The position numbers and the translations under genes were made by a program. This document shows, piece after piece, positions 36,742 to 48,700 of a stretch of DNA of 64,000 nucleotides. The stretch's first letter is position 1. Every line of letters starts with the position of its first letter. This stretch comes from Antilocapra americana. Its lineage: Eukaryota; Chordata; Mammalia; Artiodactyla; Antilocapridae. The notes under the pieces are model-generated. The model made no database searches. It was given only the letters and a program-made list of their open reading frames with translations, and was not told the DNA's origin. Where the stretch lies: assembly GCA_007570785.1 (NCBI GenBank), contig ML662442.1:32011909-32075908 (forward strand), read 5' to 3'.

Positions 36742-37279
36742 GTAAGAAACCACCTCCGGGAACTCCTAGAGTCCGGGTAAGTCTAGGACCACTAGATCTC
36801 CATGTCAGTGTATTTGGAAATAAGTCTCAGTTATTTGTTTTCTTGTGATTTAAAATAATGGCTTTCCACTAAAATCACTCAGAAAGTTTAATTTGCAGCT
36901 GTCTGTAAAATATAGTCTTAATTAAACTATATTTGCAAAAACATGTTGTAATCTGAATTTCAGTGTTTTTGACACTATTGGTGACTTTAGTCTGTATTAA
37001 AGATCCTGAGTTATTTAATACAGATCTCCAACTACAGTTTCTGTGTTTCTTTTATTGAAATCATTTTATTTTCACTTGATTATCTGGATGTGGTTTTCAA
37101 AACTGACTAAGACATACATTCATACAATTAACAAAATTATAACTCTCAATTTATGGAATGTATTCAGGATATATAGAATAAGGTTAAAAAAGTAGATGAG
37201 GAATTCATCTATGCAAACTTAGAAAAATAAAACAGGTCAATAATGAAGCTATATAAAATTATTCTTTTCTGTTTTTCAG
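36742..37279 (+). other. COL10A1: COL10A1 intron 1
   Basis: 538 bp between the exon 1 donor and the exon 2 acceptor. It carries a second donor-like GTAAGT at 36777 and an AACCAC (RUNX-like) motif at 36747-36752. No repeat recognised. Confidence 0.75.
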
Positions 37280-37448
37280 AATCCAGCTGAGATCATGCTG
37301 CCACAAACAGCTCTTTTGCTGCTAATGTCCTTGAACTTGGTTCATGGAGTGTTTTATACTGAGCGATACCAAACACCTACAGGCATAAAAGGCCCACCAT
37401 CCAACACCAAGACACAGTTCTTCATACCTTATGCCATAAAGGGTAAAG
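37280..37448 (+). CDS. COL10A1: COL10A1 exon 2 (end of 5'UTR, signal peptide, NC2)
   Basis: Acceptor TTTTTCAG ends at 37279. There are 15 nt of 5'UTR, then ATG at 37295. It codes residues 1-51 ([18 protein letters not shown] signal, then NC2) plus one base of Gly52. The donor is GTAAAC at 37449. Reading through would meet a stop at 37481, so the splice is required. Confidence 0.96.
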
Positions 37449-40400
37449 GTAAACTGAACTACATATCTTGCTCTATTAACTAGTGGGTTGTTGCTTGATA
37501 TAATCTTAATGATCTCTTTAGCAAAATGTTTTTTAAATTTTATTTGGCATTAAATTAAACTCCTTAAATAGCCCAAAATGATTTATGGTAAAAGTAAGTC
37601 TATTTAAGAACATTCATATTCTTTACACAAGAATAGCAGAAAGACACACCTAAAGAATATTAGGAAATTTTAGGTGTAGAATTTTTTCCTTCAAATGTGT
37701 GCTTTTTGCACAAATAATTACCCATAATCTAGACATATTAATCCAACCCAATTAGTAATGTTTAAATTGCTTTAACTAAAAATAACTGTCCACTGTACAC
37801 AAAAAGAGTAGGTTTATATTTCTAAATGCTTACACATATTTCTTTTTACAATTTATTTTTCTAGCTTACAAATCCATACAAAATTGAGTCTTAGCTATCA
37901 AATAACATGAGATGCCCTCAAAAGAAATTTAATAAGCAAATGAAGTAGCAATTCTCATAATTTTTTTAATGTATTTTGTTTAGTTTAGTAAAGTGCACAG
38001 ACCTAACTGCTTCATGCAACCCTGAGTTATTTATCTTCTCTATGCTTTAGCTCACTCATTTGTAAAATAAGGAGTGTCTATTTCAAAGGGCTGTTCTGAG
38101 ACTTAAATTAGTTAATATGCAAAGTGCTTAAGTGTTAGCTATTACTACTACTGCTTCTATTTTTCATACTACTTCCATTATTTCTACTTTTATTATTACT
38201 TCTCTCCTCCTCTTCCTACAACTCTAGTACTGGTAGTGTAGCCTTAAGTAAGTTTTAACTCTGTTCTTGAATCTGTTCTTCATCTGCTCAGCTTTCCTGA
38301 CTACTATTAAGGGTCCTGATATCATGTATATGAAGTACTAACAAATCCTCAAACAAGGGAAACTTTTAGGTTCATATTCACCAATTTCATTTAATAGCTA
38401 TCTGGCACAAACTGCCTGCTACATTACTGAATTACACTGAGTAATATGAACTGACTGTAGGACTCAAATTTCTTTTCCATAGTATTTTTCCATTATGCTT
38501 ACATATTTTATCCTATAAAGCTATGAACAGTTGTCATAAAATTTAAAAATTATGCTTCTGGAGATGACTATTTTTAGCAAACTGTATAGGATTGTCTTTT
38601 AAAGACGAAAGGTGAAATTTTAGATGCTTCATGAAAGGTAGCTTAATGATCAGAAATAAATGCATAAGTACTCAATATATACCTTTCAATGCTCAAATAG
38701 AAATCCAGTATGAGAAAGAAAAAAGTTAGGAAAAGAATAAAAGACAAGAATATCTGACACTCTGCTTGAAGCAACAAATGCAATTTGAAATGCTATGACA
38801 AGCAGCACTGAATTATACTCTGTATGATCACAAATTCAGACTCTTTGTAGCTTACAAGATCATAACAAACAGAGTTGTGAATTAAAATAAAATGCACCAC
38901 CACTATTAGAAGTTTAAAATATTTCTCTCTTTTCACCATAATATACTATATCATTTTGGTTTTTCTTTTGTAGAAAAAGTGAAAATATATCTTGTTAAAA
39001 AATGAAAAGTTTAGAAGCCATATTTTAACTATTAAACCCACTTTAGTCTACTTGGTAATACAAAGTAGAAACAAATACATTATTATCTACCAGCAATTAA
39101 ATGAAGACAAAAGCCCACAATTTATATAGTGAAACACTGAATTGCTAACAGGTATACAAGGAATTCCTGTGCAGTTGCTAGGCGCATCTGTTCAAAAGGT
39201 TAAAAGAGAACTTAGTCAAAACACACTAAATTATGCTGCAGAGGGTTTCATTACTGGTGAGTACATACATGGGAATCATACTCTGACACAATCAACCACT
39301 TTGTGGACATTCTCTCCTGGAACCTACCAGGGTGACGTTCTAAGTGACAAAGATCACTGTCTTTGGAGTTTCAGTCTCAAATTGGGCTCAATTCAGTCAT
39401 TCACAGCAAGACTTGCTTTTTCTCTTTAACAGTTAAACAGATTTCCAACCAGACCAAGACAATTATTTTTATATAGACATGATCTTTATAAGATTCTGAA
39501 GCAAACCCCAATTTAACACAATTTGCATTTTAAAAATGTCCTATTTTATTGCAAACCATTAAGAAATCCTTTATTCATTTATTCCATTTGCACGGCATTA
39601 ACACTCATTCATACAGATATATAACATATATACACTAACATCAACCAACAATATGTGCTAATATATGGAAATCTTTTCCATAAATTAATTTTTCTCATAG
39701 TCTTTTTCCTCAGGCCATTTTCTGAAAATCAGTGGGTAAATAAAACTATACATTGGTTTGAAAAATGAAATATAACTTCTAATTAGTACAACATATAAAG
39801 ATACCCAAATGATTTTCCTATTTCAGTATATGTTTTAATGAGTATGCTCTGTATTTTATACTTCATTTATTATCAAATGTTTTCCAAATACCAGGAACAT
39901 CTCTACCCAAGAGTATACATTATCAACTACTGTCGGCTGACCACTTCTTACATGCCAGTTAATCAATACAAAAGATTTAAAAATATAGTAATGTACCAAC
40001 TAACATTTAAAAGAAAAATACCCATAAAAATATATTTTCAAAGGCAATTTTCAATTCATTTAATATCAATTTCATTTTAGTCTTCATTTTGATATTTAAA
40101 GCCATAAAAGATTTAGTTAAATGGAGTTGAAGCATATTAACATGTTTTATACAAAAGATGGAGGTCAAAAGTCATAGTTCTAAGTCATTTTCAGAGTTTT
40201 GACCAAACTACTCAACTACTGTGACATCTACTAAATCTACCATTACTATGAGCCATTTTCTGACAGCATGAGAATCTAATATTAATAGTATACACAGACA
40301 TTCTAACTATATTTCTGAGAATTTATTAAACAGAAAATTAATTTTAAATAAATCCTTCAAGTAGATATTTAAAAACACAAGTAATTTCATCACCATCTTT

Positions 40401-43333
40401 GCTACCTATAGAAGAATTTCTGAGAAAAAAATACTATTTTATCTAGAGGCATATGATACTGCTGCCTAAAGATCCTCTGACATGGTAACACTTCCCCAAT
40501 AGTGTATCCTAAAGCCAGCCATGCTCTGTTACACCCCACCTTTGAATGACTAAAACCAAAACTCTGGACACTTCTTAAAGCACTTATCACATGGACACCT
40601 GTTTTACTCCCTTTGGGACTACAGTTCTTACAGGATGTGTTTTGTGCTTTTCTTATACTTACAGTTCAGTAACAGATTTCACATCACAGGCACTGAATAA
40701 TTTTTTACATTAAATTTACTAGTAGAAATATTTAGCTCAAATGAACCCACAGATCTATGAAATCAACAACATCTGCATTAATCAAAGAAAATTTTATTTA
40801 ATCATTTTAATACTATTTTATGTACCCTACACATTAATTCTCTAATTCCTTATTTCAATTTTAAGTCAGTAACAGAGAATGTAAGAGTTCATGCTTTGTA
40901 CTGAGGTCAAAAACAACCAAACGAAAGAAAACCCGAAATCGAAACTGTTTTCAGCAGGGTCATGGCAGATATAAATTAAAACAGATTGCATTTTTCCTTT
41001 ATCTTATGAGACAGCTTTTGTGAAGGAAAGCTGTTTTAGTTCTTAACCCTGTTCCTTATTTATTCTGTACTTGCCTTTTTCCTCTTTTCCTATCAAATGC
41101 CTTTTTTTCCTTTTCCTTTTTCTAGGTAGATGATTCTCCTAAAGTAAATGTGCTAAGTTTACCTCCAATGCACTCTTATTCTAAATGAATTCTTCAATCC
41201 CAGCTTATTTTCATGGATCATTAGGACGTAATGAAAGCATGATGGTAGCCACAGTCTTGTGAAACCATCTTCTCTAGCAGTATGTTTTAAAACAATATAA
41301 ATGTCTGAAAACAATATAAAACTGTCTGAAACCATTTAAGACTAGTCTGCCAAAATGGTCTGACTGACAAGGCAATACCCTGTCCTCATTTACATTTTGA
41401 GAAGCAGCGGTTCCTTAGCATCACTAACCCCTTACCCCATGTGTTCTGCTCATGTCTTTCAGGTGTATCACTAAGAGGAGAGCAAGGTATCCCCGGGCCA
41501 CCAGGCCCCGCTGGGCCTCGAGGGCACCCAGGCCCGTCTGGACCACCAGGAAAACCTGGCACTGGAAGTCCTGGGCCCCAAGGACAGCCAGGGCTGCCAG
41601 GACCACCGGGACCGTCAGCCACTGGGAAGCCAGGTTTGCCAGGACTCCCAGGGAAACAAGGAGAGAGAGGACCAAATGGACCAAAAGGAGATATTGGACC
41701 AGCTGGTTTACCAGGACCACGGGGCCCACCAGGGCCACCCGGAATCCCTGGCCCAGCTGGAATTTCTGTTCCAGGGAAACCTGGGCCACAAGGACCTACA
41801 GGAGAACCAGGTCCCAGGGGTTTTCCTGGAGAAAAGGGTGCGCCAGGGGTCCCTGGACTGAATGGACAGAAAGGGGAAACGGGGTATTGTGCTCCTTGCC
41901 GCCCAGGTGAGAGGGGCCTCCCAGGTCCTCAGGGCCCCATGGGACCACCTGGCCCCCCTGGAGTAGGGAAAAGAGGTGAAAACGGGTTACCAGGACAGCC
42001 AGGCCTCAAAGGTGATCAGGGTGTTCCAGGGGAAAGGGGACCAGCCGGCCCACCAGGCCCCCAAGGCCCTCCTGGGGAACAAGGACCAGAAGGCATTGGA
42101 AAGCCAGGAGCCCCTGGAACTCCAGGCCAGCCAGGGATCCCAGGGATGAAAGGTCACCCTGGTGCTCCAGGAACAGCTGGGCTCCCAGGGGCTCCCGGCT
42201 TTGGGAAACCAGGCTTGCCAGGCCTGAAGGGACAAAGAGGACCTGTGGGCCTTCCAGGGAGTCCAGGTGCCAAAGGGGAACAAGGCCCAGCAGGTCATCC
42301 CGGGGAAGCAGGTCTGCCTGGACCCTCAGGGAATATGGGACCCCAAGGACCAAAAGGCATTCCAGGCAACCCCGGGCTCCCAGGCCCTAAAGGTGAGATG
42401 GGGCCAGTGGGGCCTGCAGGAAACCCAGGGGCGAAGGGAGAAAGGGGCTCCTCTGGCTTAGATGGAAAACCAGGGTACCCAGGAGAACCAGGTCTCAATG
42501 GTCCCAAAGGTAACCCAGGGTTGCCGGGCCCAAAAGGTGACCCTGGAATTGCAGGATCCCCTGGTCTCCCAGGCCCCATGGGTCCAGCAGGAGCTAAGGG
42601 AGTGCCTGGACACAATGGCGAGGCTGGGCCCAGAGGTGTCCCTGGAATACCAGGTACTAGAGGTCCCATTGGGCCACCGGGCATTCCAGGATTCCCTGGC
42701 TCCAAAGGTGATCCGGGAACTCCAGGGCTTCCTGGACCAGCTGGCATAGCAGTCAAGGGCCTCAATGGACCTACTGGGCCACCAGGGCCTCCAGGGCCAA
42801 GAGGTAATGCTGGGGAGCCTGGCCTCCCAGGGCCCCCAGGGCCCCCAGGCCCTCCAGGCCAAGCAGCCCTGCCCGAGGACTTTGTAAAGGCAGGCCAAAG
42901 GCCATTTGTTAGTGCCAATCAGGGAGTAACAGGAATGCCTGTGTCTGCTTTCACTGTTATTCTCTCCAAAGCTTATCCAGCCATAGGTACTCCTATCCCA
43001 TTCGATAAAATTGTATATAACAAGCAACAGCATTACGACCCAAGAACTGGAATCTTTACCTGTAAGATTCCAGGGATATATTACTTCTCTTACCACATAC
43101 ATGTGAAAGGGACCCATGCTTGGGTAGGTCTGTACAAGAATGGCACCCCTGTAATGTACACCTATGATGAGTACATCAAGGGCTACCTGGATCAGGCTTC
43201 AGGGAGCGCTGTGATCGACCTCACCGAGAACGACCAGGTATGGCTCCAGCTGCCCAATGCAGGCTCGAACGGGCTGTACTCTTCTGAGTACGTCCATTCC
43301 TCTTTCTCAGGATTCTTGGTGGCTCCAATGTGA
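37295..43333 (+). CDS. COL10A1: COL10A1, collagen alpha-1(X) chain (complete, spliced 37295-37448 + 41463-43333)
   Basis: Joined coding sequence of 674 codons plus TGA. Collagen X is a short-chain homotrimeric network collagen secreted by hypertrophic chondrocytes of the growth plate. Domains: signal peptide 1-18 (ends LVHG), NC2 19-56, Gly-X-Y triple helix about 57-517 with eight interruptions, NC1 518-674 with a C1q-like trimerisation domain from about 544 ([15 protein letters not shown], then VWLQLPN, ending GFLVAPM). I recognised it by near-identity to mammalian COL10A1 and by its three-exon structure with nearly all coding in exon 3. Odd features: Cys194 and Cys197 in the helix where human has Gly, and a linker before the C1q domain six residues shorter than human. 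It lies antisense in NT5DC1 intron 6. Confidence 0.98.
37449..41462 (+). other. COL10A1: COL10A1 intron 2 (also inside NT5DC1 intron 6)
   Basis: 4.0 kb, AT-rich. A MIR-like piece lies at about 38025-38160, followed by a pyrimidine-rich low-complexity run of CTACT/CTTC type at 38140-38225. No ruminant SINE is inserted, in contrast to the flanks. The short open frames at 39142-39429 and 39838-40080 resemble no protein I know. Confidence 0.8.
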
Positions 43334-44305
43334 GCATATTCCCACCGAGCTAACACAAATCTGCTTGAAAAGGCATTCCCCAACTCCACCCCACCCCACG
43401 AATTGCATATGGAGATAGGTTGAAAAAAATGTGACTAATTTTAGTTTTTCAAAGTACAGGTCTGAGCACTCAGATACGATAAACATATGTGAAGACCCTC
43501 TTGAGTTTCTAGTCAGCAATCCTAAAACTCCCAAAAGTTTTCTGTGAACTCCTTCAGTATTTAAAAATTTCATCCTGCTAAGCTACAAAAAAGATCACAG
43601 AAAAACCCTGAAATGTGATACTAAATCATGTCAAATTTGATTTCAGAAGTTCAGCATTTCCTTTTAAAAATAAGTCTGTTTCTGACAATTAACAGGAAAT
43701 TCTTTAGGAAACATTCATGAGATGTCATATATCTTTATGGGACTTAAATACTTGAATATTCAAATTTAAAAAGCACTATATACCCTGAGATCTTTCTGAT
43801 GGTGCATTACTCGAAGGCTTAAATGGCCCCTTTTGTCACTATCTATTCAAGTATACAGGTGCATATAGACTTAACAGCTATCATAAGAAACCCAAAATAT
43901 TAATGCTAAAGAATATCTGAAATGCAAGGTGCTTTACTCATGAACCTTTTCAAACTCTTCTGTGGATTGCTGAAAGCTTTTTATATACCCTTTACAACTT
44001 GGAAATGGTATCTAACCTATTTTATTTATTTGACACAAGCGTGATTAATTTCCTTTAATGACTTCTATATAATATTAATATGATTTTGTGGGTTTATAGA
44101 GTATTAGCATATGTACCTTGGGCCTCCCATTCCAGTGAAATTGTCATATCAAGGGTTTCAAAAACTGACTAGAAATGAAAAGATATTATTTATTTCTGCT
44201 CTGTACTGTATTTTAATGTTTCTGTTTAAAACTCTTAAGCTGTGCCTCATGAAATGTTTCATCTACTCCTTATTTACAATGCAATAAAATAACATTAATA
44301 GATGA
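41463..44305 (+). CDS. COL10A1: COL10A1 exon 3 (triple helix, NC1 and 3'UTR)
   Basis: Acceptor CATGTCTTTCAG ends at 41462. Coding 41463-43333 (TGA 43331-43333) completes Gly52 and runs to Met674. Helix interruptions seen: GT (84-85), GPSAT (101-105), GISVP (151-155), GYCAPCRP (192-199), then GV, GI and GF each before GK, and GIAVK near the end. Codons are GC-rich (glycine GGx, proline CCx), so the minus strand also stays open over long stretches. The 3'UTR runs about 970 bp to near 44305, with the end inferred from the poly(A) signal. Confidence 0.97.
44283..44288 (+). terminator. COL10A1: COL10A1 poly(A) signal
   Basis: Canonical AATAAA, about 950 bp after the stop codon, in an AT-rich tail. 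A second AATAAA at 44381-44386 could be an alternative. NT5DC1 exon 6 lies about 1.35 kb further on, on the other strand. Confidence 0.8.
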
Positions 44306-45647
44306 TTATGTTGAATTTATTTGAAACCAGGAATTTGCTATTCTCAACCACTCTTTTACGGGTTTTCATTTTACAAAGTTAATAAAAAGTAAAATGATAA
44401 AGTGGTGGGTAGCTTTTGCAATGGTCATGGATATACACTTCTACTGGAGATGGGCATTCCCACACACCCAAGCACTCACTGTGGACTGTGAGAAGCCATC
44501 AAACAGAACCACGTGTGATCTACAGGGTGAAGGGCTGGTGACTGGGCATAGAAAATTAAGACAATCACCTTCACCCTTCTAGGAAGGAAAGAAGCAGACA
44601 GCAGAGAAACATGTAGTTTGAACAAAGATTCTGCAGTTACTATTCACTGCCTTGACATGTTTTTAGTCATAATATTTAGGATCATTTTGATGGCTTAAAT
44701 GACATTAAAAGGCAGGCAAGAATTATTATGCCAGTCAAAAGGCAACATTTTTATTTTCCTCAGCTGAAAAACACTGCCTGTGAGCATCCATCAGTCCAGT
44801 GGCTGAATTAGGACTGTCTGTTCAAGTCACTCAGGTACCATCCTATAAAGACATCTCTTAATGCCTTAGAAGCAATGTTGCTGTGTAACCCAAGCAAACC
44901 TGTGGATGGAATTGTAAAAGCTTGGGCTTGGGTTGGTGATCTCTGCTCCCAATCTGTGTGAGCTCAACCTGCTTTTAAGCATTAAGAATAGAATTTTCAC
45001 TCTTCCTCTCTGTCTGTAATCACTATACTAATGGTTACAGCTGTTACCTATCTCATTTCCAAGCCAAGAAAGAGCAACTTCTGGGGTATCCACAAAAGGG
45101 TCCTATTGGTAAGCATGTAAAAGACAGCATCTCTTAGAATACCAGCAATGATGGCCATTAAACAGACATGAAGAAAAGAAGCTCTTAGAATATAACCAGG
45201 ATCAACTTTATACCAATATCTAGGGACAAATTAAATCCTAATTAAGGTACATAAAAAATAGGTACCTTTTAAGTAATTCATTAGATGCACAGCATTAAAC
45301 AAACATCTAAAGCCTCTCTTTAAGAAATGGAGACCCAGACATAGAGAATGAATTTGTGGACACAGCCAGGGAAAGAGAGGGTAGGACAAGCAGCACAGAC
45401 ACACACACATCATGTGTAAAACAGATGACTGGTGGGAAGCTGCCATATAACACAGAGCTCAGCCTTGCACCCTGTGACCACCTAGAGGGCTGGATGGGGT
45501 GGGAGCGAGGCTAAGGAGGGAGGGGGATATATGTATAATAATGACTGATTCGTGCTGATGAGTGGCAGAAACTACTGCAACACTGTGAAACAATGATCTT
45601 CCAATAAAAAAAGATAAATAGATAAAGTCTCTCTTCACATTACTCAC
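44306..45647. other. Gap between COL10A1 3' end and NT5DC1 exon 6
   Basis: About 1.3 kb of intron with no recognised repeat or gene. It holds a spare AATAAA (44381) and a short ACACAC run near 45400. Confidence 0.6.
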
Positions 45648-45732
45648 CTTTAAAAGCTGACATTTTATAATTATGTTGTATACCAGCAACTATGTCCTTC
45701 CAAAAATCAAATGGTTTTTGACCATTGTTCTG
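45648..45732 (-). CDS. NT5DC1: NT5DC1 coding exon 6
   Basis: 85 nt coding [20 protein letters not shown] then NYKMSAFK plus one base. The acceptor is TTCTCTTTAG and the donor GTGAGT (45647-45642). This is the last NT5DC1 exon I can recognise. The next exon should start in phase 1 and lies left of the window or went undetected. Confidence 0.95.
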
Positions 45733-48700
45733 CTAAAGAGAAAAAAAACCAAATCCAAATGTGACGCATGTAATAACTCTGTTTTGAAGCATAGTAGAAA
45801 ACATTGGCAAACAACTATAATATTACTGTACTCTAAAATAGGGATTCATGTTTTAGAAAATATAACAGATTAATAAAACTTCTCACTTTTCCAAATGTGA
45901 CTGTAGAAAAATATCTTCCGTGAAAATCACTGCTATAGAGATGTATATACACATGATTAAATATTACTGTAACCCATATAACCCAAATAAAATAAAAATT
46001 TCCATGCATTATAGTCTAAACATTATACACTACTTTTAACATATGAACAAATCTACAGTGTTGTAGCTTAGGGAGATACCAAGATCTATCACTTTCTGTA
46101 CCATCGCATTAATGGAGCTACAAGGCCTGCAGCCTTAAAACCTCAAAAGCTGGTTACTTTACAGTTCTGTGCACATTTACCTGAGTTTCATTATACATGA
46201 CCAGCAAGTCTCTACAGGTGAGATGAAGGAGGTTCCTAATCCAAAATTCATATCATTTTTACTAAGGCTTTTTTTTTTTCTTTTAAACTCAGAAGGCAAG
46301 TAAACAGAAAATATACAGCCCTATAGCCCTGTGCTTCCGTACAGACATTAACCAGTGTCTTTCTATCTAAACAAAGACCAGCTACTAGATAGTATTTAAA
46401 TTAAATCAAGCTCAAAATATTGAAAGACTGGTGCATTTGTTTACAGTTACTAGAAAATGAGAAGCTGACTCCATCCCATAATAACTTCTACAAGCCAGAA
46501 CTATGGCTCAACAGAAACTTTCACAAACACATGACTGTAATTCTGATTTAAAAATAAACCATCATCTCATCCTATCAGAAGGCAGAGTTCCAAAGAACAG
46601 TAAGGAGAGATAAGAAAGCCTTCCTCAGTGATCAGTGCAAAGAAATAGAGGAAAACAACAGAATGGGAAAGACTAGAGATCTCTTCAAGAAAATCAGAGA
46701 TATCAAGGAAAAATCTCATGCAAAGATGGGCTCAATAAAGGACAGAAATGGTATGGACCTAACGGAAGCAGAAGATATTAGGAGGTGGCAAGAATACACA
46801 GAAGAACTATATAAAAAAGATCTTCATGACCCAGATCACTCACCTAGAGCCAGACATACTAGAAAGCGAAGTCAAGTGGGCCTTAGGAAGCATCACTACC
46901 AAAAAAGATAATGGAGGTGATGGAATTCCAGTTGAGCTATTTCAAATCCTGAAAGATGATGCTGTGAAAGTACTGCACTCAGTATGTCAGCAAATTTGGA
47001 AAACTCAGCAGTGGCCACAGGACTGGAAAAGGTCAGTCTTCATTCCAACCCAAAGAAAGGCAATGCCAAATGAGGCTCAAACTACCGCACAATTGCACTC
47101 ATCTCCCACACTAGTAAAGTAATGCTCAAAATTTTCCAAGCCAGGCTTCAGCAATATGTGAACCATGAACTTCCAGATGTTCAAGCTGGTTTTAGAAAAG
47201 GCAGAGGAACCAGAGATCAAACTGCCAACATCTGCTAGATCATCGAAAAAGCAAGAGTTCCAGAAAAACATCTATTTCTGCTTTATTGACTCTGCCAAGG
47301 CTTTTGACTGTGTGGATCACCACAAACTGTGGAAAATTCTGAAAGAGATGGGAATACCAGACTACCTAACCTGTCTCCTGAGAAATCTGTATGCAGGTCA
47401 GGAAGCAACAGTTAGAACTGGACATGGAACAACAAATCGGTTCCAAAAAGGAAAAGGGGTATGTCAAGGCTGTATACTGTCACCCTGCTTGTTTAACTTA
47501 TATGCAGAGTACATCATGAGAAATTCTGGGCTGCAATCAAGATTGCTGGGAGAAATATCAATAACCTCAGATTATGCAGATGACACTATCCTTACGGCAG
47601 AAAGTGAAGAACTAAATAACCTACTGATGAAAGTGAAAGAGGAGAGTGAAAAAGTTGGCTTAAAGCTCAACATTCAGAAAACTAAGATCATGGCATCTGG
47701 TCCCATCACTTCAAGGCAAACAGATGGGGAATCGATGGAAACAGTGACAGACTTTATTGTTTTGGGCTCCAAAATCACTGCAGATGGTGACTGCAGCCAT
47801 TAAATTAAAAGACACTTACTCCTTGAGAGAAAAGTTATGACCAACCTAGACAGCATATTAAAAAGCAGAGACATTACTTTGCCAACAGAGGTCTGTCTAG
47901 TCAAGGCTATGGTTTTTCCAGTAGTCCTGTATGGATGTGAGAGTTGGACTACAGAGAAAGCTAAGCACTGAAGAACTGATGCTTTTGAACTGTGGTGTTG
48001 GAGAAGACTCTTGAAAGTCCCCTGGATTGCTAGGAGATCCAACCAGTCCATCATAAAGGAAATCAGTCCTGAATATTCACTGGAAAGACTGGTGCTGAGG
48101 CTGAAACTACACACTTTGGCCACCTGATGCGAAGAACTGATTCATTTGAAAAGACCCTGATGCTGGGAACGACTGAAGGTGGGAGGAGAAGGGGATGACA
48201 GAGGATGAGATGGTTGGATGGCATCACCGACTCAATGAACATGAGTCTGAGTAAACTCCGGGAGTTGGTGCTGGACACAGAGGCCTGAAGTACTGCAGTC
48301 CATGCGGTTGCAAGGAGTCAGAAACAACTGAGTAATTGAACTGGACTGAACTGAGTCCTATCAGAAACACCACTGTAATTTTTAATGACAATATATGCTA
48401 AAAGGAAAGTGATTCTGACATAAAACAAATTTATGTTCATAGGTCTTAAGCTCTAAGTATAAAACTGATATAACCAGAGATCTATTTGATCCTGATACCT
48501 AGGACAAAGGAAAAAGTCTATATATATTAAACTATGCTCAAAATGATGATTTTTAACATTTCATCCCATTTTTCTGGTTTTATACTATTTAACAATGCTT
48601 AAAAAGACACATGGAATTTCCTTACATTTCTTTTATTTATTTTAAAAAACTCTGCTAGCAAAACTATCCACATGAAAGTTTGGTATTTTCTTTTTCTAGA

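Larger units (their letters stand above)
1..45647 (-). other. NT5DC1: NT5DC1 intron 6 (partial; contains COL10A1 on the opposite strand)
   Basis: From the exon 6 donor at 45647 to the left edge I found no block that encodes the next part of NT5DC1. Apart from COL10A1 the content is repeats and unassigned AT-rich sequence. A short distant exon could have been missed by eye. Confidence 0.7.

Noticed and set aside
42295..43117. Long minus-strand open frames (207 and 219 codons) across COL10A1 exon 3, one also Gly/Pro-rich
   Set aside because: They are antisense shadows of the GC-rich Gly-X-Y coding sequence and have no splice or promoter context.
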